From: RGIG2206 sp045579085 | GTDB taxonomy: Bacteria > Bacillota > Clostridia > Oscillospirales > Acutalibacteraceae | Length of the DNA stretch: 64,000 nt | Assembly (NCBI GenBank): GCA_045579085.1 | Contig: JAZNLO010000010.1 | Coordinates: forward strand, 16,761 to 80,760 | Direction of reading: 5' to 3' | Shown here: in pieces, positions 1 through 9,217 of the stretch | Layout of the letters: the number at the start of each line of letters is the position of its first letter | Position numbering within the stretch: the stretch's first letter is position 1 | The notes under the pieces: model-generated | The model's database searches: none | Told to the model about the DNA's origin: nothing | The model's input: only the letters and a program-made list of their open reading frames with translations | Made by a program: the position numbers and the translations under genes

Positions 1-2
1 CA

Positions 3-113
3 TTGTTCGGAGTATTGGTATTATTGCTGTTAGCTATATTGATAGCGAGTTTGTTCATAGAGATTTGGTCTTTTGTTAAGAGCCTCTATGACGAAATAGT
101 CCTGAGAGTTTAG
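3..113 (+). CDS. C-terminal end of a membrane protein (partial)
   Basis: Only the last 36 codons are present and the start lies before the window. The visible residues are strongly hydrophobic for about 22 positions (Leu/Val/Ile/Ala rich) and then end in a short charged tail, as expected for a final transmembrane helix. The stop is 17 bases before the next start, so it probably belongs to the same operon as the DUF5696 protein and ABC permeases. Yip1-family membrane proteins are often found at this place in such loci, but too little is visible to assign the family. Confidence 0.55.
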   Translation: MFGVLVLLLLAILIASLFIEIWSFVKSLYDEIVLRV

Positions 114-130
114 CGGGGACGGTGATAGAG

Positions 131-2479
131 ATGAAAAAAAGAATTTTTTACACGTTAATAACTTTGGCGATTCTGTTCGCCGTAACAGTTACCACCGCCG
201 CTCCCGTTGCCTTTGCAGATGAAACCGAAGACACTGAGCTGGTAGATACCGGCTTTGCAAATAACGGTGAATCAGAAGGTGTAGTAGCCGATGCTCAGCC
301 GCTTTACGTAGGACTTGAAGGCTTTGAGAGTGTTGCTAAAAACGACAAGCTCGAGCTTTTGATGAAAACTGATGATAAGTATGGCTTTATTCTCGCAGTG
401 AAGGATAACGCTTCAGGCGATGTATGGTATTCAGTATCCTCACAAGCAACTAAGCTTGCCTCTGATACAGAGATAATGAGGGCAACTTCGGTTGGTATCA
501 TAAACTATTCAGATACCACAGGAGTTATAAAGCGTTTATACACTAACGAGGCGTTCAGAGCAGGAAAGTATAAAACCGAAAAGGTTGAAAACGGAATACG
601 TATAACATTTGAATTCCCCGATATTGAAAAGTGTCAGGGCTTCAAAGTGCCGTTCTTGTTCCGCTTAGACGGCGAGCACTTCGATGCAGGCGTTGAGCTT
701 GGCAGTGTTGAAGTTGATAAAAAGACTGAGGGTGTTTTGACCAGCGTTGCTGTTATGCCATACTTTGGCTGTGCTGATTACGGTCAGGACGGATACATCT
801 TCGTGCCTGATGGTTCAGGTGCAATAATCGATAATGATTATGCATCGCTTGACGGTACTGTTAAGTATTACGAAACTTATATTTACGGATACGATGAAAC
901 TATTTATCGTACATCAACTACGCTTAGACTTAATAATTCCGAAAAGAGCGTTCTGCCTGTATTTGGAACAAAGGCAGACGATAAGGGAATGGTAGGAATT
1001 ATTTCATCGGGTGATGCAATATCTCAGGTAAAGGCAGTAAGCTCAAGAGAGGCATTCCCGTTCACTTCAAGCTATGCTGAGTTTATAGTCAACAAAATTG
1101 ACGTAATGGGTGAGGGCAAAAAAGAAACCACCCGTATAACAGACAGAGCATCAAATACTGAGTTTGCAAGGGTTTCTTATTATCTTCTTAAGGGCGACGA
1201 TGCTGATTACGTAGGTATGGCAGGTAAGTACCGTGACTACCTTATCAGCGAAGGTCTTGATAATAAGATTGAAGAAAACCTGCAGTTCTATATGGATGTT
1301 ATCGGTTCAGTTAAGAAGACAGAGTCTGTATATGGCTTTGTTATGAACGTCACTAAGCCTATAACAACATTTGAACAGGCAACCGAGATGGTTAATGCGC
1401 TTGATAAGGGCGGTGTTAAGAATCTCAACATAAGATATAAAGGCTGGTTAAAGGGCGGCGTTGAAAACGGACCTGTAACCGATGCTAAGGTTGAGTCTAA
1501 GCTCGGCGGAGCAAAGGGATTGGAAGAATTCAATGCTTTGACAAAGAAGCTTGGCGCAAACCTTTTCCTTGACGTAGACCTTATAAATATCTATGACACT
1601 AAGGCTGGCTGGTCACTTAATAAGATTGCAGTAAGAGACGTTGTAAGTTCTGTTTCAAAGCAGTATTACTTCAAATTAAGCAACGGCGACCGTGACCTTG
1701 AAAACTTCTATTATCACGTAAACGGTAAGTATGTAGTTGAACAGGTTAATAAGTTCTTGGGCGACTATAAGGCATTAGACGTGTACGGCATTTCAGCCGG
1801 CTCGCTGGGCAACACCAACTATTCTGATTTCTATATCGGAGATAGATTCAACGATGCTCAGGAAACAGCCGAGTACATAAAGAAAGCAGCAAAGAAGCTT
1901 GCAACAGAGCAGGGCAATCTTGTAGTTGACGGCGGAAACGGATTTGTGCTTCCGTATGTAAACACAATCATCGCACCGCCTATGTATGACAGCGGTTACG
2001 AGATGAGCCAGAACGATGTGCCGTTCCTCCAGATAGCACTTCACGGTGTTATAAACTACACAGAGACCGCGCACAATCTGTTCTCTGACCCTGAAATGCA
2101 GCTGCTCCGTCAGCTCGAAACAGGCTCTGCACCTTACTTCATCTTTACAGGTGAGGAGAGCAGCACATTCCTTAACACCAACCTTAATTACATTTATTCC
2201 AGCCAGTTTGAAACCTGGAAGGAAACAGCGATATCCAATTATAAAGAGCTTGCATCTGTCTTTAACGGATATTGTGATAAGCACATCACAGACCATAAGA
2301 TAATTACATCTGAAGTAAGATGCACAGTTTATAATGACGATTTAGCCATACTTGTAAACTATGGCGATACCGATTATGTATATAACGGTATAACTGTTTC
2401 TGCAATGGGATATGTAACCACAACAGCAAGCCAGGTGGAAGCTACCCCTGAGCAACCCGTTGAGGAGGTGGTAGAATAA
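131..2479 (+). CDS. Secreted DUF5696-type protein of a sugar ABC locus
   Basis: A protein of about 782 residues with a clear signal peptide (basic MKKR start, hydrophobic stretch, A-F-A cleavage site near residue 29). The first half looks beta-rich. The second half (about residues 390-650) has alternating helix/strand character like a TIM-barrel glycosidase and includes a VVDGGNGF stretch. The tail is Pro/Glu/Val rich. I chose ATG 131 because GGTGAT (121-126) precedes it. A GTG at 122 is in frame but poorly placed. The stop overlaps the next start by one base (TAATG), so translation is probably coupled to the permeases. Family recognition is from memory of clostridial DUF5696 loci. A role in glycan binding or cleavage is inference. 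Confidence 0.7.
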   Translation: MKKRIFYTLITLAILFAVTVTTAAPVAFADETEDTELVDTGFANNGESEGVVADAQPLYVGLEGFESVAKNDKLELLMKTDDKYGFILAVKDNASGDVWYSVSSQATKLASDTEIMRATSVGIINYSDTTGVIKRLYTNEAFRAGKYKTEKVENGIRITFEFPDIEKCQGFKVPFLFRLDGEHFDAGVELGSVEVDKKTEGVLTSVAVMPYFGCADYGQDGYIFVPDGSGAIIDNDYASLDGTVKYYETYIYGYDETIYRTSTTLRLNNSEKSVLPVFGTKADDKGMVGIISSGDAISQVKAVSSREAFPFTSSYAEFIVNKIDVMGEGKKETTRITDRASNTEFARVSYYLLKGDDADYVGMAGKYRDYLISEGLDNKIEENLQFYMDVIGSVKKTESVYGFVMNVTKPITTFEQATEMVNALDKGGVKNLNIRYKGWLKGGVENGPVTDAKVESKLGGAKGLEEFNALTKKLGANLFLDVDLINIYDTKAGWSLNKIAVRDVVSSVSKQYYFKLSNGDRDLENFYYHVNGKYVVEQVNKFLGDYKALDVYGISAGSLGNTNYSDFYIGDRFNDAQETAEYIKKAAKKLATEQGNLVVDGGNGFVLPYVNTIIAPPMYDSGYEMSQNDVPFLQIALHGVINYTETAHNLFSDPEMQLLRQLETGSAPYFIFTGEESSTFLNTNLNYIYSSQFETWKETAISNYKELASVFNGYCDKHITDHKIITSEVRCTVYNDDLAILVNYGDTDYVYNGITVSAMGYVTTTASQVEATPEQPVEEVVE

Positions 2480-3414
2480 TGTCAACTGCAACAGTAAAAA
2501 GGGTAAAACCTAAAAAGCAGCTTACAGAGCTGCAAAGACGTAGAAGAGCAGGTCTTTGTTTTACCGCTCCGTTTATCATAGGCTTCATGTGCTTCTATCT
2601 GCAGCCGCTTGCCTTGTCCTTGTATTACACCTTCTTAAACGTACAGCCTGCAAAGGGCGGCGGTGTAAGTATGGACTGGTACGGTTTAGGCAATTACGAT
2701 TATCTGTTTGGTAGTGAAACAGAGTATTGGCAGGCATTGGTTACCACTCTGGGCGATATGTTAAAGAACACACCTGTTATAATAGTATTTTCGCTCTTTA
2801 TTTCAGTAATTCTGAACCAGAAGTTTGCGGGAAGAATGTTCGCCAGAGCAGTATTCTTCATGCCGGTTGTTGTAACATCGGGTATAGTAATTAAGTTCGT
2901 TCAGGGTGACACGTTTATTGACAACGTTGAAACAGATGCATCTTCAACTATATTCAATGCAGCAGGTATGACAGAGATACTCAAGGGAATGAATCTACCT
3001 GAGGAAATCGTAAATATATTCACCGAGATAGTAAACCAAACCTTTGATACGCTGTGGAAGTGCGGCGTACAGATACTGTTGTTCCTCGCAGCGTTGCAGG
3101 GAGTATCTCCGCAGCTTTACGAAGCAGCAAAGATTGAGGGAGCAACAGGCTGGGAAATCTTCTGGAAGGTTACCTTCCCGAATGTAGCGCCAATCGTGCT
3201 TGTAAACCTTATTTACACGATAATCGACTCGATTACCGACGCAAATAACCAGTTGATGACAAGCATAAACGATACGGCATATTATAAGCTCAAGTATTCA
3301 GTAGCATGTCTTGAATCCTGGATATTCTTCTTGATTCTGCTTGCAATAATCGGAATAATCTTCTTTGTTGCGAATTTAATAGCAAAGTCGCAAAACCCAT
3401 CAGTAAATAAATAA
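2479..3414 (+). CDS. Sugar ABC transporter permease (MalF/UgpA/LplB type)
   Basis: A 311-residue inner-membrane permease. It has an N-terminal helix near residues 30-55, a central helix cluster, and the EAA loop read as YEAAKIEGATGWEIFWKVT (about 212-230), which docks on the ATPase subunit. Family members import oligosaccharides or related solutes together with a second permease, a binding protein and an ATPase. It is directly coupled to the upstream gene by TAATG and is followed after 18 bases by its partner permease. No binding protein or ATPase lies in the window, so they are either upstream or supplied in trans, as with shared MsmK-type ATPases. Confidence 0.88.
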   Translation: MSTATVKRVKPKKQLTELQRRRRAGLCFTAPFIIGFMCFYLQPLALSLYYTFLNVQPAKGGGVSMDWYGLGNYDYLFGSETEYWQALVTTLGDMLKNTPVIIVFSLFISVILNQKFAGRMFARAVFFMPVVVTSGIVIKFVQGDTFIDNVETDASSTIFNAAGMTEILKGMNLPEEIVNIFTEIVNQTFDTLWKCGVQILLFLAALQGVSPQLYEAAKIEGATGWEIFWKVTFPNVAPIVLVNLIYTIIDSITDANNQLMTSINDTAYYKLKYSVACLESWIFFLILLAIIGIIFFVANLIAKSQNPSVNK

Positions 3415-3432
3415 GAAAGGAGCTGCAATTAA

Positions 3433-4380
3433 GTGAATAAACGAATTCTCGCATCAGAAATCGGAAACTTGATATGGAAGATATTGAGATTTTTCATCTT
3501 AATCGGCCTTTCTTATGTTTTGATTTATCCGATTCTATATATGGTATCAATGTCGTTCAGAACAGTTGAAGACGTTGTTGACCCAAGCGTTATTTGGATT
3601 CCTAAGCATTTTACTCTTGAGCATTTTGAGTATTCATTTGGACAGATGAGTTATTTCAGCAGTATGGCTACCACACTGATAATGTCAGTTGTGGGCACAG
3701 CTCTGCAGATGATATCCTGTTCAATGGTAGGATACGGACTTGCAAGGTTTAAGTTTAAAACAAACGGATTGTGGTTTGTGCTTGTATTGCTTACATTGAT
3801 TGTTCCTGCTGAGGCTGTAACAATTCCGCTTTACTTCCAGTACAAGTCATTCTCAATACCGATAATCAGCCCGATACTCGACTTAGCATTTGGAATCAAA
3901 ATGCCCGAATTCTTAACAGTCAACCTTATCGATAGCTGGTTCGTTTTCTGGCTCACTGCTATTACTGCAACAGGCTTGCGTTCAGGACTGTATGTATACA
4001 TATTCAGGCAGTTCTTCACGAACATTCCGTATGAGATTGAGGAAGCAGCAGTTGTTGACGGAGCAGGATTTTTCAAGACGTTTACAACCATTATGGTACC
4101 AAACGCATCAGGCTCATATTTGACAGTATTCCTGTTCTCAATCGTATGGTATTGGAATGATACATTCTACACCAGTACATTCATTTCGCAGAAGATGACC
4201 ATAGCAAAGGCACTGAGCGGACTTTTCGGGGAGCTCTCTAAAAACTTCGCAAACAGCCCTGAGTATTCGCCAAGACTTCTGGCAGGCTCGTTGCTATACA
4301 TTCTGCCGATGCTTGTGATGTATATGATACTACAACGTTATTTTGTTCAGTCAATCGAGAGAACCGGTATCGTTGGTTAA
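3433..4380 (+). CDS. Sugar ABC transporter permease (MalG/LplC type)
   Basis: A 315-residue second permease of the carbohydrate ABC family. It has an N-terminal membrane helix (about 15-40), four to five further helices, and the EAA loop YEIEEAAVVDGAGFFKTF (about residues 200-217). It starts at GTG 3433 behind AAGGAG (3418-3423). It probably forms a heterodimeric channel with the preceding permease. It ends the operon and is followed by a strong hairpin terminator. The substrate cannot be told from sequence. Confidence 0.88.
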   Translation: MNKRILASEIGNLIWKILRFFILIGLSYVLIYPILYMVSMSFRTVEDVVDPSVIWIPKHFTLEHFEYSFGQMSYFSSMATTLIMSVVGTALQMISCSMVGYGLARFKFKTNGLWFVLVLLTLIVPAEAVTIPLYFQYKSFSIPIISPILDLAFGIKMPEFLTVNLIDSWFVFWLTAITATGLRSGLYVYIFRQFFTNIPYEIEEAAVVDGAGFFKTFTTIMVPNASGSYLTVFLFSIVWYWNDTFYTSTFISQKMTIAKALSGLFGELSKNFANSPEYSPRLLAGSLLYILPMLVMYMILQRYFVQSIERTGIVG

Positions 4381-4400
4381 GGCAAATTAGAGTTAATAAA

Positions 4401-4432
4401 AAAACGATGCAGATTTCTGCATCGTTTTTTTG
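4401..4432 (+). terminator. Rho-independent terminator after the ABC permease operon
   Basis: A 13-bp perfect inverted repeat (AAAACGATGCAGA against its complement, 4401-4413 and 4416-4428) followed by a run of T. It closes the sugar ABC operon. Confidence 0.9.
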
Positions 4433-4452
4433 TATTTTATTTGTAAAATCCC

Positions 4453-4481
4453 TTGATAAAAATAAAACAAAATGATATACT
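4453..4481 (+). promoter_or_regulatory. Sigma-A promoter of the phosphoglucomutase gene
   Basis: TTGATA, 17-base spacer, TATACT. The ATG at 4519 follows about 37 bases later, with GGAGTGAG as ribosome binding site. Confidence 0.8.
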
Positions 4482-4518
4482 TTAAAAATGAATAGCTAAT
4501 TTTTGGAGTGAGAAGACA

Positions 4519-6228
4519 ATGGATTATATGAAGCTTTATAACTTGTGGCTTGACAAGGCAAACGACGCTGCGATAAAAGCAGAACTGGATGCTGTATCGG
4601 GTGATGCGGATGCAATACAAGACAGATTTTATAAAGATTTAGAGTTTGGCACAGCAGGCTTAAGAGGAGTTATCGGTGCGGGCACAAACCGTATGAATAT
4701 TTATACTGTCGGCCGAGCTTCACAGGGCTTTTCCGATTATATCAATTCAATATGCGATAAGCCCAGCGTAGCAATCGGTTATGACAGCCGTATAAACTCT
4801 GATTTGTTCAGCCGTACAGCAGCTTGTGTTTTTGCAGCAAACGGCATCAAGGTATGGCTCTATCCTGAACTTGCTCCAACACCGATGGTATCCTTTGCAA
4901 TCAGATATTATAAGTGCGCAGGCGGCGTAGTTGTTACCGCAAGCCATAACCCTGCTGAGTATAACGGCTATAAAGCGTACGACGCTGACGGTTGCCAGCT
5001 TAGCGGCGATGCAAGTATGAAGGTAACTGAGGCTGTCGAGAGTGTGGACATTTTCGACGGAGTTAAAAAGCTTGATTATGATGAGGCGATAAAATCAGGA
5101 ATGATTGAGCTTATCGGCGATGATTGCTATGAGGACTATTATAAGAACGTAATCAGCCAGTCGGTAAACCCCGACGTGTTTTCAAAAGCTGGACTCAAGG
5201 TTATATACACTCCCATTCACGGAACAGGCAACCGTCCTGTTCGTGAGGTGTTAAAGCGCGTTGGCGTTTCAGACGTTGTTGTTGTAAAAGAGCAGGAAAC
5301 ACCTGATGGCAACTTCCCCACAGCGCCCTATCCCAACCCTGAGATACGTCAGCCGTTTGAGTGTGCGTTAAAGATGGCTAAGGATGTGCAGCCCGACTTG
5401 TTGCTCGGCACCGACCCTGATGCAGACCGTGTTGGCATAGCAATCCGTGACGGAGAGGATTACAGATTGCTTACAGGCAATGAGGTTGGCGCAATGCTGA
5501 TTAACTATATCCTTTCTCAGCGTGTAGAAAAGGGCACCTTGCCTGAGAATGCGGTTGCTGTTAAGTCGATAGTATCAACCTCAATCTGCGATAAGATAGC
5601 GGCAGATTATGGTTGCGAGATGAGGAACGTACTGACAGGCTTTAAATATATCGGCGAGCAGATTGCAATTCTTGAGGCTGCAAACGAGTCTGATAGATAT
5701 GTGTTTGGCTTTGAGGAAAGCTACGGATATCTCGTAGGCACCTATGTAAGAGATAAGGATGCTGTTGTTGCATCAATGATGATATGCGAGATGGCGTCTT
5801 ACTATAAAACAAAGGGCTTAACGCTGATGCAGGTGCTTAATTCCATTTACGAGAAGTACGGCATCTATCTGCATAAAACTGTAAGCTATTCTTTCTCAGG
5901 AATAACGGGAATGAATAAGATGGCAGAGATAATGTCAGAGCTTCGCACAAATGCGCCCGATGCAATCGGCGGCTATAAGGTGTTGTCGGTATCCGACTAT
6001 AAAACCTCGCTTAAGACCGATGCTCAGACAGGCGAGTCAAGTGAAATAAAGCTGCCGAAAGCAGACGTAATAACATTTGAGCTTGAGAGCGGCAATTCAG
6101 TAATAGTGCGCCCGTCAGGCACTGAGCCGAAGATAAAGGTTTATCTCACCGCAGTTGCACCAACAGATGCACAGGCACAGGCAATCAAGGATAAGCTTGC
6201 CGACGATATGGCAAACAGACTTAAATAA
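4519..6228 (+). CDS. pgcA: Phospho-sugar mutase (phosphoglucomutase/phosphomannomutase)
   Basis: A 569-residue cytoplasmic enzyme of the alpha-D-phosphohexomutase family, interconverting glucose 1- and 6-phosphate. All four signature loops are visible: TASHNP (residues 140-145, Ser142 the phosphoserine), the metal loop GTDPDADR (near 297), the sugar loop GFEESYGY (near 398) and the phosphate loop RPSGTEPK (near 532). The length fits Bacillus PgcA rather than the shorter GlmM. It is monocistronic: it has its own promoter and is followed by a hairpin. It supplies glucose 1-phosphate for glycogen, teichoic acid and UDP-glucose synthesis. Confidence 0.93.
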   Translation: MDYMKLYNLWLDKANDAAIKAELDAVSGDADAIQDRFYKDLEFGTAGLRGVIGAGTNRMNIYTVGRASQGFSDYINSICDKPSVAIGYDSRINSDLFSRTAACVFAANGIKVWLYPELAPTPMVSFAIRYYKCAGGVVVTASHNPAEYNGYKAYDADGCQLSGDASMKVTEAVESVDIFDGVKKLDYDEAIKSGMIELIGDDCYEDYYKNVISQSVNPDVFSKAGLKVIYTPIHGTGNRPVREVLKRVGVSDVVVVKEQETPDGNFPTAPYPNPEIRQPFECALKMAKDVQPDLLLGTDPDADRVGIAIRDGEDYRLLTGNEVGAMLINYILSQRVEKGTLPENAVAVKSIVSTSICDKIAADYGCEMRNVLTGFKYIGEQIAILEAANESDRYVFGFEESYGYLVGTYVRDKDAVVASMMICEMASYYKTKGLTLMQVLNSIYEKYGIYLHKTVSYSFSGITGMNKMAEIMSELRTNAPDAIGGYKVLSVSDYKTSLKTDAQTGESSEIKLPKADVITFELESGNSVIVRPSGTEPKIKVYLTAVAPTDAQAQAIKDKLADDMANRLK

Positions 6229-6232
6229 AACT

Positions 6233-6276
6233 ATAAGACCGAAGCGTTCAAAACAGTTTGAACACTTCGGTCTTAT
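6233..6276 (+). terminator. Hairpin terminator between pgcA and xpt
   Basis: A long stem (ATAAGACCGAAG with its complement, one mismatch, then GTTCAAA with its complement) and only a weak T tract. The next promoter begins two bases after the stem. Confidence 0.75.
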
Positions 6277-6278
6277 TC

Positions 6279-6307
6279 TTGACAGAGTGAGATTGTGGTT
6301 GTATTAT
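6279..6307 (+). promoter_or_regulatory. Sigma-A promoter of xpt
   Basis: Consensus TTGACA, 17-base spacer, TATTAT. The implied leader to ATG 6338 is only about 25 bases, too short for a purine riboswitch. Confidence 0.87.
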
Positions 6308-6337
6308 ATATCTATAAAGTTGAAAAGAGGAAAAGCA

Positions 6338-6913
6338 ATGGAAGCGTTAAAAAGAAAGATTGCAGCAGAGGGCAAAATCGGCGAGGGTAACGTATTAAAG
6401 GTTGATAGCTTTGTAAACCACCAGATTGACGTAAAGTTTATGTGCGAGGTTGGCAAGGAGTTCAAGCACCGCTTTTCCGATTGCGAGATAAACAAGATTT
6501 TAACTATCGAGGCATCAGGAATAGGAATCGCGTGCATTGCGGCACAGTATTTTGATGTACCCGTAGTTTTTGCAAAAAAGAGCAAGAGCATCAATATAGC
6601 AGGCGACGTATACTCAGCAGAGGTTGAGTCATTCACGCATAAGAACACAAACACAATAATCGTGTCAAAGGACTTCCTCAAGGCAGGAGATAAGGTGCTG
6701 ATAATAGATGATTTTCTGGCAAAGGGAAGCGCACTGCAAGGGCTTATTAAGCTTATACGTGACGCAGGCGCAGAGGTTGTTGGCGCAGGAATCGTGATTG
6801 AAAAAGCGTTTCAGGGCGGACACGACCTTATCACATCAATGGGTGTGAGGGTAGAATCGCTTGCCAGAATTAAATCAATGAGCGTTGAAAACGGAGTCGA
6901 GTACATAGACTAA
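6338..6913 (+). CDS. xpt: Xanthine phosphoribosyltransferase
   Basis: A 191-residue purine-salvage enzyme that converts xanthine and PRPP to XMP. The PRPP-binding motif is [13 protein letters not shown] (residues 120-132), and the length equals that of Bacillus Xpt (194). I took ATG 6338 rather than the longer upstream frame, because that frame runs through the pgcA end and the terminator, while 6338 has AGAGG at 6326-6330 and gives the family N-terminus. It has its own promoter. Unlike many Firmicute xpt genes it has no room for a guanine riboswitch. It shares a bidirectional terminator with murI. Confidence 0.92.
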   Translation: MEALKRKIAAEGKIGEGNVLKVDSFVNHQIDVKFMCEVGKEFKHRFSDCEINKILTIEASGIGIACIAAQYFDVPVVFAKKSKSINIAGDVYSAEVESFTHKNTNTIIVSKDFLKAGDKVLIIDDFLAKGSALQGLIKLIRDAGAEVVGAGIVIEKAFQGGHDLITSMGVRVESLARIKSMSVENGVEYID

Positions 6914-6932
6914 ATAGAAGAATCAAAACAAA

Positions 6933-6958
6933 AAGCCTACCGAGTTTTCGGTAGGCTT
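6933..6958. terminator. Bidirectional terminator between xpt and murI
   Basis: An 11-bp stem (AAGCCTACCGA and its complement) with flanking A and T runs on the two sides, placed between convergent genes. Confidence 0.88.
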
Positions 6959-6961
6959 AAT

Positions 6962-7738
6962 TTAAATTTCCAGAATTTTCTTTATGCAGTCGACAACCTC
7001 TTTTGTTCCAAGCGTGTTTATTATCTCCACTGAGCCCCTCACATTAGAATCACTGAGCGTTGACCGCTCGGTAAGACGGCGCATCGTCTGACGTGCGGTG
7101 CCCTCACCGCCGTAGAAGATATCCACTTCCTTTTTAAAATTCTTGATAATCGCATCCTGAATCAACGGATAGTGCGTGCAACCCAAGACGATAGAATCAA
7201 TTTTCTCGCGGTTGAGCGGCTCAAAGATGCGCTGCAGATAGTTGTTGATATTATCGCTGTCAAAATCGCCCGCCTCAATTAACTCCGCAAGACCGGGACA
7301 GGGCAGAGTGATAATGTTGGCAACGTCGGTATACTTGTGCAGCAAGGTCATAAACTTTTCTTGCTTGAGCGTGAGCGGGGTAGCCATCACGAGCACAACA
7401 GGATTCTCTTTTGCCAAAGCCGCAGGCTTGATAGCGGGCTCAATGCCAATGATGGGGATTTCGGGATGCAACTGACGCAAGTGCTGACCTGCAGCGGCTG
7501 TAGCGGTGTTGCACGCGATAACCAAGCCCTTGATACCTCTTGCAATAAGCGCTTCGGCATTCATAGTGGTAAGGCTTCGCACCTCATCAACCGTCTTTGT
7601 GCCATAGGGAGCGTTTTTAGAATCGCCGAAATAGATATAGTTTTCATTCGGCATAATTTTAATCAGTTCTTTTAAAACAGTAGTACCGCCGATGCCTGAA
7701 TCCATAACGGCAATCGGCATATTTTTAGAAACGGTCAT
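6962..7738 (-). CDS. murI: Glutamate racemase
   Basis: A 258-residue cytoplasmic enzyme giving D-glutamate for peptidoglycan. The two catalytic cysteines lie in ACNTATAAA (Cys76) and LGCTHYPL (Cys187), and the N-terminal DSGIGG (residues 13-18) is intact. The start is supported by GAGGTAGG seven bases upstream. It is a single gene with its own promoter, convergent with xpt. Confidence 0.94.
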   Translation of the reverse strand: MTVSKNMPIAVMDSGIGGTTVLKELIKIMPNENYIYFGDSKNAPYGTKTVDEVRSLTTMNAEALIARGIKGLVIACNTATAAAGQHLRQLHPEIPIIGIEPAIKPAALAKENPVVLVMATPLTLKQEKFMTLLHKYTDVANIITLPCPGLAELIEAGDFDSDNINNYLQRIFEPLNREKIDSIVLGCTHYPLIQDAIIKNFKKEVDIFYGGEGTARQTMRRLTERSTLSDSNVRGSVEIINTLGTKEVVDCIKKILEI

Positions 7739-7773
7739 AAAACCTACCTCAACAGAAAATTACTTGTAAATAT

Positions 7774-7802
7774 ATATTACCATATCCAAACAGAAATTTC
7801 AA
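7774..7802 (-). promoter_or_regulatory. Sigma-A promoter of murI
   Basis: On the minus strand: TTGAAA, 17-base spacer, TAATAT, about 35 bases before the murI ATG. Confidence 0.72.
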
Positions 7803-7848
7803 TCGCACTTTGCTTAATAGGAGAGAGAAGATTTCAGTAAAATATTAC

Positions 7849-7877
7849 TTGTGAAGTGTAAGCGGTTGGTGTATAAT
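7849..7877 (+). promoter_or_regulatory. Sigma-A promoter of azlCD
   Basis: TTGTGA, 17-base spacer, TATAAT. The leader to ATG 7908 is short, about 25 bases. Confidence 0.8.
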
Positions 7878-7907
7878 TACAGGGATTGGAAAGGAAGATG
7901 AAAGTTA

Positions 7908-8639
7908 ATGTCGCAAAACAAGAGCCCAAACTCATATCTGGCCGGATTAAAGGGTGGTCTGCCGATAGGACTGGGTTACCTGTCGGTATCGTTTGGGTTT
8001 GGCATATCTGTAATAAGTCAAGGGCTTGCAGAGATGTGGGCAGTTATAATATCAATGACCAACCTCACCTCAGCAGGACAGCTTGCAGGAGTTGGAGTAA
8101 TAGTCGCATCGGGCACATTGGTAGAGATGGCGCTAAGTCAGCTTGTAATAAACATACGCTATTCGCTTATGGGAATCGCCCTCACGCAAAAGCTCGATAG
8201 TCGATATTCAACCTTGCATAGATTTATCACATCGTTTGGCATAACAGACGAAATATTTGCAGTTGCGGCATCACAGAAGGGCAAAATCGGGCCGAAGTAT
8301 ATGTATGGACTTATAACGCTGCCTTATATATGCTGGACAATGGGCACAGTTGTTGGCGTGCTCGCAGGCAACGTGTTGCCTGCGTCGGTAACAGCAGCGC
8401 TCGGAATCGCGATTTATAGTATGTTTGTGGCGATTGTAGTGCCTGTTGCGAAAACGGATAAGGGCATACTTTTAACTGTGATTGTATCGTGCGCAATAAG
8501 CTGCATTTTGTATTACGTGCCCTTGTTCAAGGCGGTGTCTCAGGGATTTTCGATTATAATTTGCGCAGTCTTGGCATCTGTCATAGCGGCGGTTGTGATG
8601 CCTCTTAAACAGGACGAGGAGGGGCAGAGCAATGAGTAA
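7908..8639 (+). CDS. azlC: AzlC-family branched-chain amino acid exporter, large subunit
   Basis: A 243-residue membrane protein with about seven to eight hydrophobic helices. The opening with GLPIGLGYLSVSFGFGI and the FGITDEIFA stretch (about residues 110-118) are typical of AzlC (LIV-E) proteins. Together with AzlD it exports branched-chain amino acids or analogues such as azaleucine. ATG 7908 follows a purine-rich GGAAAGGAAG. An ATG at 7898 is in another frame and gives only a short shadow peptide. The last eight bases overlap azlD. Confidence 0.88.
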   Translation: MSQNKSPNSYLAGLKGGLPIGLGYLSVSFGFGISVISQGLAEMWAVIISMTNLTSAGQLAGVGVIVASGTLVEMALSQLVINIRYSLMGIALTQKLDSRYSTLHRFITSFGITDEIFAVAASQKGKIGPKYMYGLITLPYICWTMGTVVGVLAGNVLPASVTAALGIAIYSMFVAIVVPVAKTDKGILLTVIVSCAISCILYYVPLFKAVSQGFSIIICAVLASVIAAVVMPLKQDEEGQSNE

Positions 8640-8955
8640 CTTTTACATAATCGCAAGCATAGCAGTAATGTCGCTTACAACGTATCTTGTAAGAATGGTG
8701 CCGTTTGTAGCGTTCAGAAAGCAGATAAAGTCAAGGTTTGTAAAAAGCCTGCTTTATTATATGCCGTACGCCGTTCTCGGAGCTATGACTATTCCGTATA
8801 TCTTTTACTCCACAGGCAGTTTTGTAACTGCTTTGGTCGGATTTTCGGTGGGATTTTTATTGTCTTATTTCAATAAGTCGCTCATCACAGTTGCGGTGTC
8901 CGCCTGCATCGCCGCTTTTGCAACAGGATTAATAACTTTATACTTGCCGTTATAA
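8632..8955 (+). CDS. azlD: AzlD-family transporter small subunit
   Basis: A 107-residue protein with four hydrophobic helices and the family's TYLVRMVPF motif near residues 17-25. It overlaps azlC by eight bases, with GAGGAGGGG upstream, so the two are translationally coupled. It works as the partner of AzlC in branched-chain amino acid export. A shared terminator follows directly. Confidence 0.88.
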   Translation: MSNFYIIASIAVMSLTTYLVRMVPFVAFRKQIKSRFVKSLLYYMPYAVLGAMTIPYIFYSTGSFVTALVGFSVGFLLSYFNKSLITVAVSACIAAFATGLITLYLPL

Positions 8956-8959
8956 AAGC

Positions 8960-8988
8960 AAAACCGCCGAGCAATCGGCGGTTTTTTA
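8960..8988. terminator. Bidirectional terminator, copy 1 of an identical pair
   Basis: An 11-bp stem AAAACCGCCGA, loop GCAA, then its complement and T run. The same 29 bases recur at 10201-10229. It serves azlD on the plus strand and overlaps the stop of the minus-strand HTH gene. Confidence 0.9.
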
Positions 8989-9189
8989 GTTATCTTCGGT
9001 AAATTTTATTATGTCTTGAACTTTGCAATGCAAAATAGAGCAAAGGTCGTTTAGAGTAACTGTGCTAATGGGCTTATTGTGTTTAAGTCGGTCTAAAAGA
9101 CTTCTGCTTATACCATATTGATTTATTAACTTGTATGTGGAAATGTTTTTTTGTTTAAGTGTTTTATAAAAAGGTTCGTAAGAAATCAT
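8986..9189 (-). CDS. Small Cro/CI-type HTH regulator
   Basis: A protein of 67 residues that is essentially a single helix-turn-helix (about residues 17-60, with ISRSLLDRLKHNKPIS as the recognition part), resembling Bacillus YozG-like XRE proteins. It has no sensor domain. It is divergent from the lipoprotein gene, and the intervening region contains repeated TGCTCT boxes, so it probably controls that promoter and its own. It is AT-rich relative to its neighbours. Confidence 0.8.
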   Translation of the reverse strand: MISYEPFYKTLKQKNISTYKLINQYGISRSLLDRLKHNKPISTVTLNDLCSILHCKVQDIIKFTEDN

Positions 9190-9217
9190 ATTTACACCCC
9201 ATTATTAAGATAAATTC

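Noticed and set aside
1793..2296. 167-codon open frame on the minus strand inside the DUF5696 gene
   Set aside because: No ribosome binding site, Cys-rich composition typical of antisense frames, and complete overlap with a well-supported gene.
7886..8200. Alternative plus-strand frame starting just before azlC
   Set aside because: It is a shadow of azlC in another register; the azlC frame has membrane helices and continues for 243 residues.
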